Below are positions 16,279 to 25,543 of a stretch of 58,442 nucleotides of DNA, in pieces. The position numbers and the translations under genes are program-made. Source of the stretch: Alphaproteobacteria bacterium (GTDB taxonomy: Bacteria; Pseudomonadota; Alphaproteobacteria; ATCC43930; CGMCC-115725); assembly GCA_030041385.1 (NCBI GenBank), contig JASHNY010000168.1, positions 1 to 58,442 of the forward strand. Direction: 5' to 3'. The number at the start of each line of letters is the position of its first letter. Within the stretch, counting starts at the first letter, position 1. The notes under the pieces are model-generated. The model made no database searches and had not been told where the DNA came from. It worked only from the letters and a program-made list of their open reading frames with translations.

Positions 16279-18062
16279 CGCTCGTCGCTCTCCAGGCTGG
16301 AGATGTCGCCCTCAGGCAGGCCCAGTTCGCGCGCCTTGAGGAGCCGCCGCATGATCTTGCCGCTGCGCGTCTTCGGCAGATTGGCGCGGAAATCGATTTC
16401 CTTTGGCGCCACCGCGGCACCGAGATGCCGGCGTGCGTGACCCAGCAACTCCCGCCGCAGCCCTTCGGATTCCGCATATCCGGGCTTCAAGGCCACGAAG
16501 GCCTTCACGATCTCGCCGGCCATGGGATCGGGCTTGCCGATGACACCCGCTTCCGCCACCGCCGGGTGCTCCATCAGCGTACTTTCGACCTCGAACGGTC
16601 CGATCAGGTGACCCGACGACTTGATGACGTCATCGGCGCGGCCGACGAACCAGAAATAGCCATCCGCGTCGCGCTTGGCCAAATCCCCGGTCAAATACCA
16701 GGGGCCGACGAAGCATTTGCGGAAACGCTCTTCCTCGTGCAGATAACCGCGCATCATCGAAGGCCAGCCGGCCTTCAAGGCGAGTTCGCCCTGCACCATC
16801 GGCTCGTCGATCACGCGCACGCCGCCATCGGATGTTCGCTCGACGATCGCCGCGTCGATGCCCGGCAGCGGCAGCCCCATCGAGCCGGGCTTGACGGGCA
16901 GAGCCAGAAAATTGGCGATCATGATACCGCCGGTTTCGGTCTGCCACCAATTGTCGTGAAATGGCTGACCGAAGGCTTCGACGCCCCAGACGACCGCCTC
17001 AGGATTCAGCGGTTCGCCGACGCTTGCCATGAAACGCAGCGCGCCGAGGTCGTAACCGCGGACAGCCTCCGCGCCGAGCTTCATCATCATGCGAATGGCC
17101 GTCGGCGCGGTGTACCAGACCGTGACGCGCTCGGCGGCGAGCACGCCGTACCAGGTCTGGGCGTCGAACTCTTCCTCGACGACGAGGGTTGTGACGCCAT
17201 GCGTCAGCGGGGCGATGATGCCGTAGCTCGTGCCGGTGACCCATCCGGGGTCGGCGGTACACCAGAAGATGTCGTCGTCGTGCAGATCGAGCGCGTAAAG
17301 TCCGGTGACATGGTGCGTGACAACCGCTTCATGGACATGAATGGCGCCCTTGGGCCGCCCGGTGGTGCCGCTCGTGAAATGCAGCAGGGCCATGTCTTCC
17401 GGCCCGGTGGACGGAATGACAAACTCCTCGCTCGCCGCCATCATCAACGCCGACCACCGCACCGTACCGGCAATGGGCGGGCCGTCATCGATCAGGATCA
17501 CCTGTCCGAGATTTGGCAGCCTCGGACGCAAGGCTTCGACCTTGCGGCGGTAGAGCACCTCGGTCGTGACCAAGACCTTCCCGGCGCCGATGTCGAGCCG
17601 GGTGGCGATCGGCTCTGGGCCGAAAGCGGAGAACAACGGCGAGGCGACGCACTTCGCCTTCAGCGCGCCCAAGACGGCAATGTACAATTCGGGGACGCGG
17701 CCGAGCAGGACGAACACCGCCTCGCCAGCAGCGACACCCAGCCCGCTGAGCGCGTTCGCGAAGCGATTGGTGGCTCGCTGCAGATCGCGATAGGTCAGCT
17801 CCCGCCGCGCTCCGGCCTTGCCCAGCCAGCGCAGCGCGACCCGGTCGGCGCGTCGGCCCCGCGCATGACGGTCGATCGCCTCGTGCGCGATGTTCAGCCC
17901 CTGCCCGCCCGGCAGCCCATCGAGCATGGTTCGAGCCGACGACCAATCGAAATTGGCCCGCACGGCGGCGTAATCGGTCAGATTAGGCTGCCGCGAGAAC
18001 AGGGCACGGTCCTTCTCGATCACAGCCTGTCTAATGGGTCGACTGACGGTTGCGCTTTCCAT
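16275..18062 (-). CDS. acsA: Acetyl-CoA synthetase-like acyl-CoA ligase
   Basis: A 595-residue ANL-family ligase that activates acetate (or a short acyl acid) with ATP and CoA. It carries the P-loop [19 protein letters not shown], the adenylate motif [47 protein letters not shown], and [14 protein letters not shown] with the catalytic Lys that Pat-type acetylases modify. It heads a five-gene operon in which each junction is a 4-bp overlap. The FNR-type box at 18097-18110 is centred 41.5 bp from the ATG and no ribosome site precedes the ATG, which suggests a leaderless message. Confidence 0.87.
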   Translation of the reverse strand: MESATVSRPIRQAVIEKDRALFSRQPNLTDYAAVRANFDWSSARTMLDGLPGGQGLNIAHEAIDRHARGRRADRVALRWLGKAGARRELTYRDLQRATNRFANALSGLGVAAGEAVFVLLGRVPELYIAVLGALKAKCVASPLFSAFGPEPIATRLDIGAGKVLVTTEVLYRRKVEALRPRLPNLGQVILIDDGPPIAGTVRWSALMMAASEEFVIPSTGPEDMALLHFTSGTTGRPKGAIHVHEAVVTHHVTGLYALDLHDDDIFWCTADPGWVTGTSYGIIAPLTHGVTTLVVEEEFDAQTWYGVLAAERVTVWYTAPTAIRMMMKLGAEAVRGYDLGALRFMASVGEPLNPEAVVWGVEAFGQPFHDNWWQTETGGIMIANFLALPVKPGSMGLPLPGIDAAIVERTSDGGVRVIDEPMVQGELALKAGWPSMMRGYLHEEERFRKCFVGPWYLTGDLAKRDADGYFWFVGRADDVIKSSGHLIGPFEVESTLMEHPAVAEAGVIGKPDPMAGEIVKAFVALKPGYAESEGLRRELLGHARRHLGAAVAPKEIDFRANLPKTRSGKIMRRLLKARELGLPEGDISSLESDER

Positions 18063-18096
18063 GCCGCCGATTTTGGTAATGCGCGGGCACGCGGCC

Positions 18097-18110
18097 TTGA
18101 CTTAGCTCAA
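18097..18110. promoter_or_regulatory. FNR/FixK-type box of the acs-pdh operon
   Basis: TTGACTTAGCTCAA, a TTGA-N6-TCAA dyad centred 41.5 bp from the acsA ATG (minus). A -10-like CAAAAT (18070-18075 on the complement) fits an activator at -41.5, with transcription starting at or near the ATG. Confidence 0.65.
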
Positions 18111-18153
18111 TTTTGCGCACGACCGCGGATGGCTGGCGGCGTTTTATCCGCGG

Positions 18154-19872
18154 TTAGCGCCGCAGCGAGGCGCGAAACCCCGCGAGATCACGCGTGTTGA
18201 GGATGTTGTCCGATTCCAGCCAGCCGCGCCGCGCCTGATCGACCGCGTAACGCATGAACCCGAGTTCCGCGACGCTGTGCGCATCGGTCGAGAGCACCAG
18301 CTTCACCCCCATCTCCTTTGCCAGCCTGCAATGCCACTCGTTGAGATCGAGCCGATCCGGTTGGCCGTTCACTTCGAGGGCGCAGCCCCGCTCGCGGGCG
18401 CCCGCCAGCACCCGCTCGATATCGAGGTCGTAGGCGCCGCGTTGTTCGATCAGCCGGCCGGTCGGGTGCGCAAGCACGGCTACATGGGGGTTGTCCATCG
18501 CCTTGAGCAGCCGCGATGTCTGCTTGTCGCGCGGCAGGTCGAATGCCGAATGGATCGCGCCAACCGCGAAATCGAGACCCGCAAGAGCCTCGTTCGGCAG
18601 GTCCAGCGAACCATCTTCGAGAATGTCGACCTCGACCGAGCGCAGTACCGTAAAGTCGGATAGGGTTTCATTGAGCCGGGCGATTTTATCGCTCTGCCGC
18701 GCCAGGCGTTTCGCGTCCAAACCGTGCGCGACGGTCACACGCTTGCTGTGGTCGCTGATCGCCATATACGCATAGCCGCGCGTCCGGGCCGCCTTCACCA
18801 TGTCCGACAGCGAAGCGCGGCCATCGCTCTCGCTCGTGTGCACATGCAGGTCGCCGCGAATATCGGCGGGCGTCACCAGGTGCGGCAACCTGCCCTGCCG
18901 AGCGGCTTCGATTTCACCGTGGTCTTCGCGCAGCTCCGGTTCGATATAGGGCAGCGCGAAAACCCGGTACACCTCCTCTTCGGTACGACCCGCAACCCGG
19001 CGCGTGCCGTCGAACAACCCGTATTCATTCAATTTGAGGCCGCGCGCGGCGGCGATGCCGCGCAATGCGATGTTGTGCGCCTTCGAGCCGGTGAAATACA
19101 TCAGTGCCGCGCCGTAATTGGCCGCCGAGACGACCCGCAGGTCCACCTGCATGCCGTTGCGCAGCACGACCGACGAGCGGGTCGGCCCGCGCGCCAGGAT
19201 CTGCGCGACATCCTCATAGGCGACAAAGCGCTCGATCACCTCCGGACCGCGGGTTGCGGCAACGACGATGTCGAGATCGCCGACCGTCTCCTTGCGGCGC
19301 CGGTAGCTGCCCGCGATCGCGCCCTCTTTGACGCCTTCTGCCCCGCGGATATAGCGGAGCAGCGGCTCGGCCACATCTTCCGCGACCGGCCGTTTGATGC
19401 GCGCTGCCGCGCCAGCCCGCTTCTCGGCCTCCTGCAAAATCCGCTGCTCGGTCTTCTCGCCAAAGCCGGGCAGCCCCCGAATTTTTCCCGATTTCGCGGC
19501 GGTGGCGAGGTCGGACAGGCTGCGAATGCCGAGATGGTCGTAGATGATCCGGACCCGCTTTGGACCGAGCCCCGGCACGTCGAGCAGCGCCAAGAGACCG
19601 GGGGGCGTCTTTTTCTCCATCTCGTCGAGCACGGCGATGTGGCCGGTCTCGGCGAGCGTCTCGATCTTCCCGGCAAGGTCCTTGCCAATCCCCGGCAGCT
19701 CGGCAAGGTCTTCGCCGGCCGTGGTCATCGCCAACACGTTGCGGGGCAATTCGCCGACGACGCGCGCCGCGGTCCGGTACGCACGGATGCGGAACGGATT
19801 GCCGCCTTCCAGCTCGATCAGATCGGCAAGCTTTTCGAGGCTGCGGGCGATATCGGAGTTTAAAACGGGCAC
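18154..19872 (-). CDS. polX: DNA polymerase/3'-5' exonuclease PolX
   Basis: A 572-residue family X repair polymerase. An N-terminal HhH 8-kDa-like domain (SLEKLADLIELEGGNPFRIR; ELPGIGKDLAGKIETL; DVPGLGPKRVRIIYDHLG) is followed by the palm nucleotidyltransferase (GSYRRRKETVGDLDIVVA, metal Asp pair; third Asp in MQVDLRVV). A C-terminal PHP phosphoesterase (DLHVHTSESDGRASL, AISDHS, STDAHS) supplies exonuclease or end-processing activity. GTG 19872 gives the usual family length; the open frame continues 102 codons upstream but would cross the FNR-type box and the divergent gene. It shares that box region with the ACP-ligase-acyltransferase gene. Confidence 0.88.
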   Translation of the reverse strand: MPVLNSDIARSLEKLADLIELEGGNPFRIRAYRTAARVVGELPRNVLAMTTAGEDLAELPGIGKDLAGKIETLAETGHIAVLDEMEKKTPPGLLALLDVPGLGPKRVRIIYDHLGIRSLSDLATAAKSGKIRGLPGFGEKTEQRILQEAEKRAGAAARIKRPVAEDVAEPLLRYIRGAEGVKEGAIAGSYRRRKETVGDLDIVVAATRGPEVIERFVAYEDVAQILARGPTRSSVVLRNGMQVDLRVVSAANYGAALMYFTGSKAHNIALRGIAAARGLKLNEYGLFDGTRRVAGRTEEEVYRVFALPYIEPELREDHGEIEAARQGRLPHLVTPADIRGDLHVHTSESDGRASLSDMVKAARTRGYAYMAISDHSKRVTVAHGLDAKRLARQSDKIARLNETLSDFTVLRSVEVDILEDGSLDLPNEALAGLDFAVGAIHSAFDLPRDKQTSRLLKAMDNPHVAVLAHPTGRLIEQRGAYDLDIERVLAGARERGCALEVNGQPDRLDLNEWHCRLAKEMGVKLVLSTDAHSVAELGFMRYAVDQARRGWLESDNILNTRDLAGFRASLRR

Positions 19873-19932
19873 GCCGGTTCCAACGTTTTTTTGGACATGG
19901 CGCCACGATCGGGTATCGCCGATGGCGCCGCC

Positions 19933-19946
19933 TTGACCCAGATCAT
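19933..19946. promoter_or_regulatory. FNR/FixK-type box in the polX divergent promoter
   Basis: TTGACCCAGATCAT, one base short of a perfect TTGA-N6-TCAA dyad, lies between polX (minus, 67 bp away) and the ACP-AMP ligase-PlsC gene (plus, 48 bp away). Confidence 0.55.
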
Positions 19947-19987
19947 TCGCAGCGCTGCGAGCGGTCGTCATCCTGCGACAGAACTGG

Positions 19988-22792
19988 ATGGACAGGACCA
20001 TGGACACGCCCGCGGTCGAGCTTGCTGCGGAGGAGGCGAAGGCGAGATTGCTCCGCCTCGTCGAAGACGTGGCCCGCGACCTCGACCCGTCTCGTTCGCC
20101 CGTCATATCGCTCGAAAGCCGCCTCGATCGCGATCTCGGGATCGATAGCATCGGCCGCGCAGAGCTGATCATCCGCATCGAAAACGCCTTCGACGTCAGC
20201 TTGCCGTCGCGGGTGCTGGCCGAAGCCGAGACGCCGCAGGACCTGCTGAGCGCGATCCTGCGCGGAGAGAAGCTGGCCGCGCCGCGCTCAATCCGCGCGG
20301 TACCTCAACCGAAGATTCCAGCCGCCGTCGCGGCTCCGGCGGAGGCCGCAACATTATGCGCCGTGCTGGATTGGCACGCCGACCGGCATCCCGATCGGCT
20401 GCACCTCATCCTCGAGGAAGGCGATGCAGGAGACATCCAGTTCACGTATCGCGCCCTCGCCGAACGCGCGCGCAATGCGGCTGCAGGGCTGCGAGAGCTG
20501 GGGATCGCTCCCGAGGATCGCGTGGCGATCATGCTGCCGACCAGCATGGATTTCTTTATCGCTTTCTTCGGCGCTCTCTATGCCGGCGCGATTCCGGTGC
20601 CGATCTATCCGCCGGCACGCGCCAGCCAGATCGAGGAACACTTGCGGCGCCAGGCAGGCATTCTGAACAATGCCGGCGCCAAGCAATTGGTGACATCTCG
20701 CGAGATGCGTGAAGCGGCAACGCTGCTCCGCTCGCTGGTCGACCACCTCGAAGGCGTAACCAGCGTTGCCGGCCTGCCGGCAGCTGCGGGCGGCCTGCCC
20801 CGCGTCGAAAATCCCGGTGCGACGGCACTCATCCAGTACACCTCCGGCAGCACCGGCGCGCCCAAGGGCGTCGTGCTGAGTCACGCCAATATCCTGGCCA
20901 ACATCCGCGCATTGGGGACGGCGATCGGCGCATCGTCGTCTGATACGTTTGTTTCGTGGCTGCCCGTCTACCACGATCTCGGCCTGATCGGCGCCTGGCT
21001 CGGCTGCCTTTACTATGGTGCCCAGCTCGTCATCATGCCGCCGCATCGCTTCCTGTTGCGGCCAGAGCGCTGGTTGTGGGCGATCCACCGCCACCGCGGA
21101 ACGTTGTCCGCGGCGCCCAATTTTGCGTTCGATCAGTGTGTCCGGCACATTGAGGACGCGGCGATCGATGGGCTGGACCTATCCTCGTTGCGGCTGGTAG
21201 CCAACGGCTCCGAGCCCGTCAGTGCTGTCACAATTCGCCGGTTCACCGGGCGTTTTGCGCGGTACGGGTTTCGTGCCGAGGCGATGGCGCCGGCCTATGG
21301 TCTGGCAGAGAACACAGTCGGTCTGACGCTGCCTCCCACAGGTCGCGGGCCGCTGGTCGATCGGATTGCGCGTCGCCGTCTCGTCGAGCAGGGCATTGCT
21401 CAGAGCGCGCGGGATCAAGAGCCGATGGCGGAGATTGTCTCATGCGGCTGTCCGCTGCCCGGGCATGAGGTCCGCGTGGTCGACGATACCGGCCACGAAC
21501 TTCCTGAGCGCGGCGAAGGGCGCATTCAGTTTCGCGGGCCTTCGGCAACAAGCGGATATTTCCGCGAACCGGCGAAGACCACCGAGCTGTTCGACGGCGA
21601 ATGGCTCGAGACCGGCGATCTCGGCTACATCGCCGGCGGGGAGCTTTATGTTACCGGCCGAACCAAAGACATCATCATCCGCGGCGGCCGGCATCTCCAT
21701 CCGAGCGAAGTCGAAGCAGCGGTTGCCAACGTTCCGGGGGTGGAGGAACGCGGCGTCGCGGCCTTTGGCACTCACGATCCCCAGACCGGGACCGAGCGGT
21801 TGGTGGTGGTGGTCGAGACCGCTCTGCCGCAAGACGACCAGCCGCGGTTACGAGACCTGATCGCAACCGCAACAATCGGGGTTCTCGACGCGCCGCCCGA
21901 AGAGATCGCTTTCGTGCCGCCGCACGCGCTGCCGAAGACAGCAAGCGGCAAATTGCGACGCAGCACCGCCCGTGCGCTCTACGAGACTGGACAGCTGGCC
22001 CAGCGTCGATCGTTGCGCCGGCAGATGATCGGCCTCGGTTTTGCCGCCACCACGCCGGTGCTGCGTCGGGCCGTCCGGGTAGCGGGTGCGCTCCTCTATG
22101 CGGGATATTGGTGGCTCGTCGTCGGGCTGGTGTTCGCGATCACCTGGCTGCTGGTGATGATTTTACCGCGCTCCGGCTGGCGCTGGGGAGCCGTGAGAAG
22201 CGCGGCGAGGCTGACGTTTCGGCTCACCGCAACGCCCTTCGAGGTCGAAAGCCGCGGCAAACTGCCGGCCAACGCGGTGATCGTCAGCAATCACGCAAGT
22301 TACATCGATGGCCTTGCGCTAGCCGCGGCGCTGCCCGGCGAACCCGCCTTCGTAGCCAAGCGCGAGCTCGTCCGCAAACCGCTCGCACGCTGGCCCCTCG
22401 AACGGCTGGGAACCCTGTTTGTCGAACGGGTCGACATCGAGCAGGAGATCGAAGACGTTCGGCATCTCGCGGAAGCCGCGCGGACCGCAAAACATATCGT
22501 GATCTTTCCGGAAGGCGGGTTCACTCGCGCGCCGGGGCTGATGCCGTTCAAGCTCGGTGCGTTTTCGGTTGCCGCGTCAGCCGGCCTCCAGGTTGTTCCG
22601 GTCGCCGTTCGGGGAACGCGTTCGATCCTGCGCGGCGATGAGTGGTTGCCCCGGCGCGGCAGCGTCCGGATAACCATCGGTGAAGCCATCGCACCGAAAG
22701 GGACATCGCTTGCCGAAGCAACCCGCCTGCGCGATGCCGCTCGTGCCGCCATCCTGGCCTGTTGTGGCGAGGCCGATCTTCAAATCAGATAA
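19988..22792 (+). CDS. ACP - fatty acyl-AMP ligase - PlsC acyltransferase fusion
   Basis: A 934-residue three-part enzyme. Residues about 15-92 are an acyl carrier domain (LGIDSIGRAELI, pantetheine Ser 54). Residues about 115-680 are an AMP-forming ligase of the fatty acyl-AMP ligase type (YTSGSTGAPKGVVLSH; SWLPVYHDLGLIGAWLG; YGLAENTVG; VTGRTKDIIIRGGRHLHPSE; TASGKLRRS). A membrane segment (about 698-728) precedes a PlsC domain with NHASYID (768-774) and FPEGG (840-844). It could activate a fatty acid, load it on its own ACP and transfer it to a lysophospholipid or glycerol-phosphate, like Aas but with a tethered carrier. ATG 20000 is an alternative start. Confidence 0.87.
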   Translation: MDRTMDTPAVELAAEEAKARLLRLVEDVARDLDPSRSPVISLESRLDRDLGIDSIGRAELIIRIENAFDVSLPSRVLAEAETPQDLLSAILRGEKLAAPRSIRAVPQPKIPAAVAAPAEAATLCAVLDWHADRHPDRLHLILEEGDAGDIQFTYRALAERARNAAAGLRELGIAPEDRVAIMLPTSMDFFIAFFGALYAGAIPVPIYPPARASQIEEHLRRQAGILNNAGAKQLVTSREMREAATLLRSLVDHLEGVTSVAGLPAAAGGLPRVENPGATALIQYTSGSTGAPKGVVLSHANILANIRALGTAIGASSSDTFVSWLPVYHDLGLIGAWLGCLYYGAQLVIMPPHRFLLRPERWLWAIHRHRGTLSAAPNFAFDQCVRHIEDAAIDGLDLSSLRLVANGSEPVSAVTIRRFTGRFARYGFRAEAMAPAYGLAENTVGLTLPPTGRGPLVDRIARRRLVEQGIAQSARDQEPMAEIVSCGCPLPGHEVRVVDDTGHELPERGEGRIQFRGPSATSGYFREPAKTTELFDGEWLETGDLGYIAGGELYVTGRTKDIIIRGGRHLHPSEVEAAVANVPGVEERGVAAFGTHDPQTGTERLVVVVETALPQDDQPRLRDLIATATIGVLDAPPEEIAFVPPHALPKTASGKLRRSTARALYETGQLAQRRSLRRQMIGLGFAATTPVLRRAVRVAGALLYAGYWWLVVGLVFAITWLLVMILPRSGWRWGAVRSAARLTFRLTATPFEVESRGKLPANAVIVSNHASYIDGLALAAALPGEPAFVAKRELVRKPLARWPLERLGTLFVERVDIEQEIEDVRHLAEAARTAKHIVIFPEGGFTRAPGLMPFKLGAFSVAASAGLQVVPVAVRGTRSILRGDEWLPRRGSVRITIGEAIAPKGTSLAEATRLRDAARAAILACCGEADLQIR

Positions 22793-22846
22793 AGAGAACG
22801 CCGAACGGTCGGAGTGACCTGCATCAGCATGGCGTTTTCGAGACGC

Positions 22847-24277
22847 TCAGCCTTTGATGCAGATCACCGGTTCGAGGGCCGCGACTTTGCGCGACAGGCC
22901 GGCGAGATGAGCCGCCTCGACCACGGCGGCGCTGTCCTTGTAGGCGCCGGGCGCCTCCTCGGCCACGCCGCGCATCGAGGGACTCTTGATGATGATGCCG
23001 CGCTTGCGCAATTCGTCGACGATCTGCCGGCCGTGCCATTGCCGCAGCGCCTGGTGCCGGCTCAGCTGGCGCCCGGCGCCGTGGCAGGATGAAGCGAAGG
23101 CATGCTCGGGACGCTCGGCCGCGCCGACCATGATCGCCGACATTGTCCCCATGCTGCCGCCGATAAAGACAGGCTGACCGGTGGCGGCGAAGGCCGGGGG
23201 TAACCCGGGGCGGCCGGCGCCAAAGGCGCGCGTCGCACCCTTGCGGTGCACGAAGAGGCGGCGCCGCTTGCCCGCGACTTCGTGCTCCTCCTCCTTGCAG
23301 GTGTTGTGCGACACGTCGAACAACACCGGCAACGTGATCTCGGGAAAAAAATGCGCAAAGACGCGGCGGGTCAGATAGGTGATGATCTGGCGGTTGGCGA
23401 GCGCGCAATTGATGCCGGCGCGCATCGCGCCGAGGTATCGCTGCCCCAGTTCCGATCGGATCGGCGCGCAGGCCAGTTCCAAATCCGGCAAGGTGATTCC
23501 ATGCGCCGGCGCCGCCAGCGCCATTTCGCGCAGAAAGTCGGTGCCGATCTGGTGGCCGAGCCCGCGCGAGCCGCAATGAATGCTCACGACGATATCGCCC
23601 GGCGCCAACCCGAAGCTTGTGGCCACGGCATTGTCGGAGATCGCGGTGACCTGCTGCACCTCGAGATAATGGTTACCCGAGCCCAACGTGCCCATTTCAT
23701 CGCGCTGGCGATGCCTCGCCCGCTGCGAGACGGCGTCGGTCGATGCGCCGGAGATCCGGCCGCCTTCTTCGATATGGTCCAGATCTTCCGCGCGACCATA
23801 TCCTTGCTCGACGGCCCACCCGGCGCCGCCGACGAGCATGCGATCCATCTCGATCTCGTCGAGGACAATCCTGCCCGTGCTGCCCAAGCCGGCCGGGATC
23901 GTACGAGAGAGGCTGTGGGCGAGCTCTTCCTTGCACGGTTCGAGGTCGGCGCGCTTCAGGCCGGTAAGCAATGTGCGCACCCCGCAGGAAATGTCGAAAC
24001 CGACACCACCAGCCGAGATAATGCCGCCCTCGTCCGGATCGAAGGCCGCAACCCCGCCGATCGGAAAGCCATAACCCCAATGAGCGTCCGGCATGGCGTA
24101 GGCCGCATCGACGATGCCGGGGAGACAGGCAACATTCGCGATCTGCTCCAGGACCTTGTCGTCCATCTCGGCGATCAGCTTTTCGCTGGCGTAGAGCACC
24201 GCGGGGACGCGCATCGCGTCGTGCGGTTCAAGGCGCCACTCGGTTGGGGAGATGCGCTGCAGGCGGGAGAGGTCCAT
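22847..24277 (-). CDS. rtcB: RtcB RNA ligase
   Basis: A 476-residue GTP-dependent ligase that joins 2',3'-cyclic phosphate or 3'-phosphate RNA ends to 5'-OH ends. Metal and guanylylation residues are all present and nearly co-numbered with the archaeal enzyme: Asp 95 and Cys 98 in GFDISCGVR, Asn 202 and His 203 in GSGNHYLE, His 234 in SIHCGSRG, His 324 in DVSHNTCK, and the GMP-accepting His 399 in SSCHGAGR. It should therefore be active. It lies 15 bp after its activator archease in the same operon. It repairs tRNA and rRNA cut by stress nucleases; the substrate here is unknown. Confidence 0.93.
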   Translation of the reverse strand: MDLSRLQRISPTEWRLEPHDAMRVPAVLYASEKLIAEMDDKVLEQIANVACLPGIVDAAYAMPDAHWGYGFPIGGVAAFDPDEGGIISAGGVGFDISCGVRTLLTGLKRADLEPCKEELAHSLSRTIPAGLGSTGRIVLDEIEMDRMLVGGAGWAVEQGYGRAEDLDHIEEGGRISGASTDAVSQRARHRQRDEMGTLGSGNHYLEVQQVTAISDNAVATSFGLAPGDIVVSIHCGSRGLGHQIGTDFLREMALAAPAHGITLPDLELACAPIRSELGQRYLGAMRAGINCALANRQIITYLTRRVFAHFFPEITLPVLFDVSHNTCKEEEHEVAGKRRRLFVHRKGATRAFGAGRPGLPPAFAATGQPVFIGGSMGTMSAIMVGAAERPEHAFASSCHGAGRQLSRHQALRQWHGRQIVDELRKRGIIIKSPSMRGVAEEAPGAYKDSAAVVEAAHLAGLSRKVAALEPVICIKG

Positions 24278-24292
24278 TGCGTACCCCCTCGC

Positions 24293-24733
24293 TCACACAT
24301 CGACGACGCATTGGGCGAGCCAGGCGCCTTTGTCGTTGAGTTCGACCTTGAGCGCGGTCAGCGTGGCACCCTTTGGTTCGACCGCGGGCGCGTGGCGCGC
24401 GCGATCGATGGGTTCCCCCCAAGCTCGCCCACGCAAGCGATGTTCGTCGATAGCCACGGCGAAACGACCGAAGACCAGTCGCCGCACGGCCATCTCGTAG
24501 ATCAGCGCGTTCAGCCAGTCGAGCAGGAGAAACTCGTCGTTCGGCGCCTCACACGTGATTGCAGTCTGTGTCTGCGCCGCGATCCGAGCGGGATCGGTGA
24601 CCGCCATCGTCAGCGCCAGCGCGGCCTGCTCGAAGGCGGCGGCGCATGTCGGGCCGACACCGCGAACGCCGATGTCCGCGCCATGCGCGAACAGCTCGGC
24701 GCGGGGCTCGATCGAGGCGGGCGCCATTCCCAC
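24293..24733 (-). CDS. Archease (RtcB activator)
   Basis: A 146-residue archease-family protein. It has the N-terminal ELFAHGADIGVRGVG (family HTADIG motif with metal-binding Asp), LLLDWLNALIYEM, and the C-terminal ATLTALKVELNDKG ending CVVDV. Archease speeds RtcB guanylylation and multiple turnover, and here it directly precedes rtcB, 15 bp away. Its start is 7 bp after the restored stop of the infA-like gene. His is kept, but the Thr of HTADIG is Gly here; this is a common-position variation, not an obvious loss. Confidence 0.85.
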   Translation of the reverse strand: MGMAPASIEPRAELFAHGADIGVRGVGPTCAAAFEQAALALTMAVTDPARIAAQTQTAITCEAPNDEFLLLDWLNALIYEMAVRRLVFGRFAVAIDEHRLRGRAWGEPIDRARHAPAVEPKGATLTALKVELNDKGAWLAQCVVDV

Positions 24734-24740
24734 GCCTAAC

Positions 24741-24987
24741 TCAAGGTCTGACCGCAGGTGCGGACTTTTCGCGGTATGTGATCCGTCCTTTCCTGAGATC
24801 GTATGGTGTCATTTCGACGGTTACCCGGTCGCCCGCCAAGACACGGATACGCGCCTGTTTCATGCGTCCCGGAAACGTAGGCGAGAACCCGATGCCCGTT
24901 GTCGAGTTCGACGTTGAAGCGATTGTCGGGGAGGACGTCGCGGACGGTGCCCTCAAAGCGGATCAAGCCCTCCTTGTCCATCGCCAC
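24741..24987 (-). pseudogene. infA: IF-1-like gene with a one-base frameshift
   Basis: From ATG 24987 the frame reads [20 protein letters not shown] through HRVLAYVSG, clearly the first half of translation initiation factor IF-1. It then leaves frame. The next frame continues [31 protein letters not shown] to a stop at 24741. Removing one C from CCC at 24868-24870 restores an 81-residue IF-1 with all conserved parts. It is therefore a recent mutation or a sequence error. IF-1 is essential, so if the frameshift is real, another infA must exist. It heads infA-archease-rtcB and may follow the GYD gene (53 bp) in the same transcript. Confidence 0.8.
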
Positions 24988-25040
24988 TCACTCAGCAACA
25001 GAGGTCGCCCGAAATCCGATCGGCTTGCTGTGGACGAGCG

Positions 25041-25370
25041 TTAAGTGCGGCTATCGCCGCCGGCTTCCGTCGCACACAGATCGCGAATAAGATTCTTGAA
25101 GTGAGACCAGTCGGTCGCAGCCCAAATCTCGGTATGCGCGTGGCCATAGCTGCGGACGATTGCCGATACCTTTGCTGCCGTGTCGCAATCCGGCGCGCGA
25201 AATATGTCGACGTAATCGTATGGGCCAAGAACGGCGTAATTGCCGATCCACTCGACCTCGGGACAATCGGTTTTGATGTGGCCGGCGGCTTGTTGTTCGA
25301 GCTGTTCCAGCGATTGCGGCGATTGCAATGAGCCCGGCGCCAATCGCGTCAGCATGATGAAGCTTTGCAT
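25041..25370 (-). CDS. GYD domain protein
   Basis: A 109-residue protein beginning MQSFIMLTRLAPGSLQSPQS. It contains VEWIGNYAVLGPYDYVDIFR, the GYD-type core with GPYDYV in place of the GxYD motif, and DTAAKVSAIVRSYGHAHTEI. The family has a ferredoxin-like fold and unknown function. ATG 25370 has GGAGAG 5 bases upstream; a longer frame would start inside the FNR-type box at 25432-25445. It is the first gene of a leftward run GYD, infA-like, archease, rtcB with gaps of at most 53 bp. Confidence 0.8.
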   Translation of the reverse strand: MQSFIMLTRLAPGSLQSPQSLEQLEQQAAGHIKTDCPEVEWIGNYAVLGPYDYVDIFRAPDCDTAAKVSAIVRSYGHAHTEIWAATDWSHFKNLIRDLCATEAGGDSRT

Positions 25371-25431
25371 CGTTTCTCTCCGTGACGGAGGAAGCATCGT
25401 TGCCAGGATGCGGTCGCCCCGGGATGCTGCC

Positions 25432-25445
25432 TTGACCTGGATCAA
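25432..25445. promoter_or_regulatory. FNR/FixK-type box (exact, reverse orientation)
   Basis: TTGACCTGGATCAA is the exact complement of TTGATCCAGGTCAA. It is centred 68 bp from the GYD start (minus) and 105 bp from the metallophosphoesterase start (plus). Confidence 0.75.
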
Positions 25446-25543
25446 ATAATGACCTCGTCACTCGCGCAGGCCTTATCGCGATCATCCGGGCGGGCGGAAT
25501 CGGCCGGGCCGCCGAGCGTCGCGGAAGCCAATTCGCAATCGAA

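Noticed and set aside
19873-20178. N-terminal extension of PolX by 102 codons
   Set aside because: It would run through the FNR-type box and antisense to the start of the divergent ACP-ligase gene; its Ser/Arg-rich sequence is unlike PolX, and GTG 19872 gives family length.
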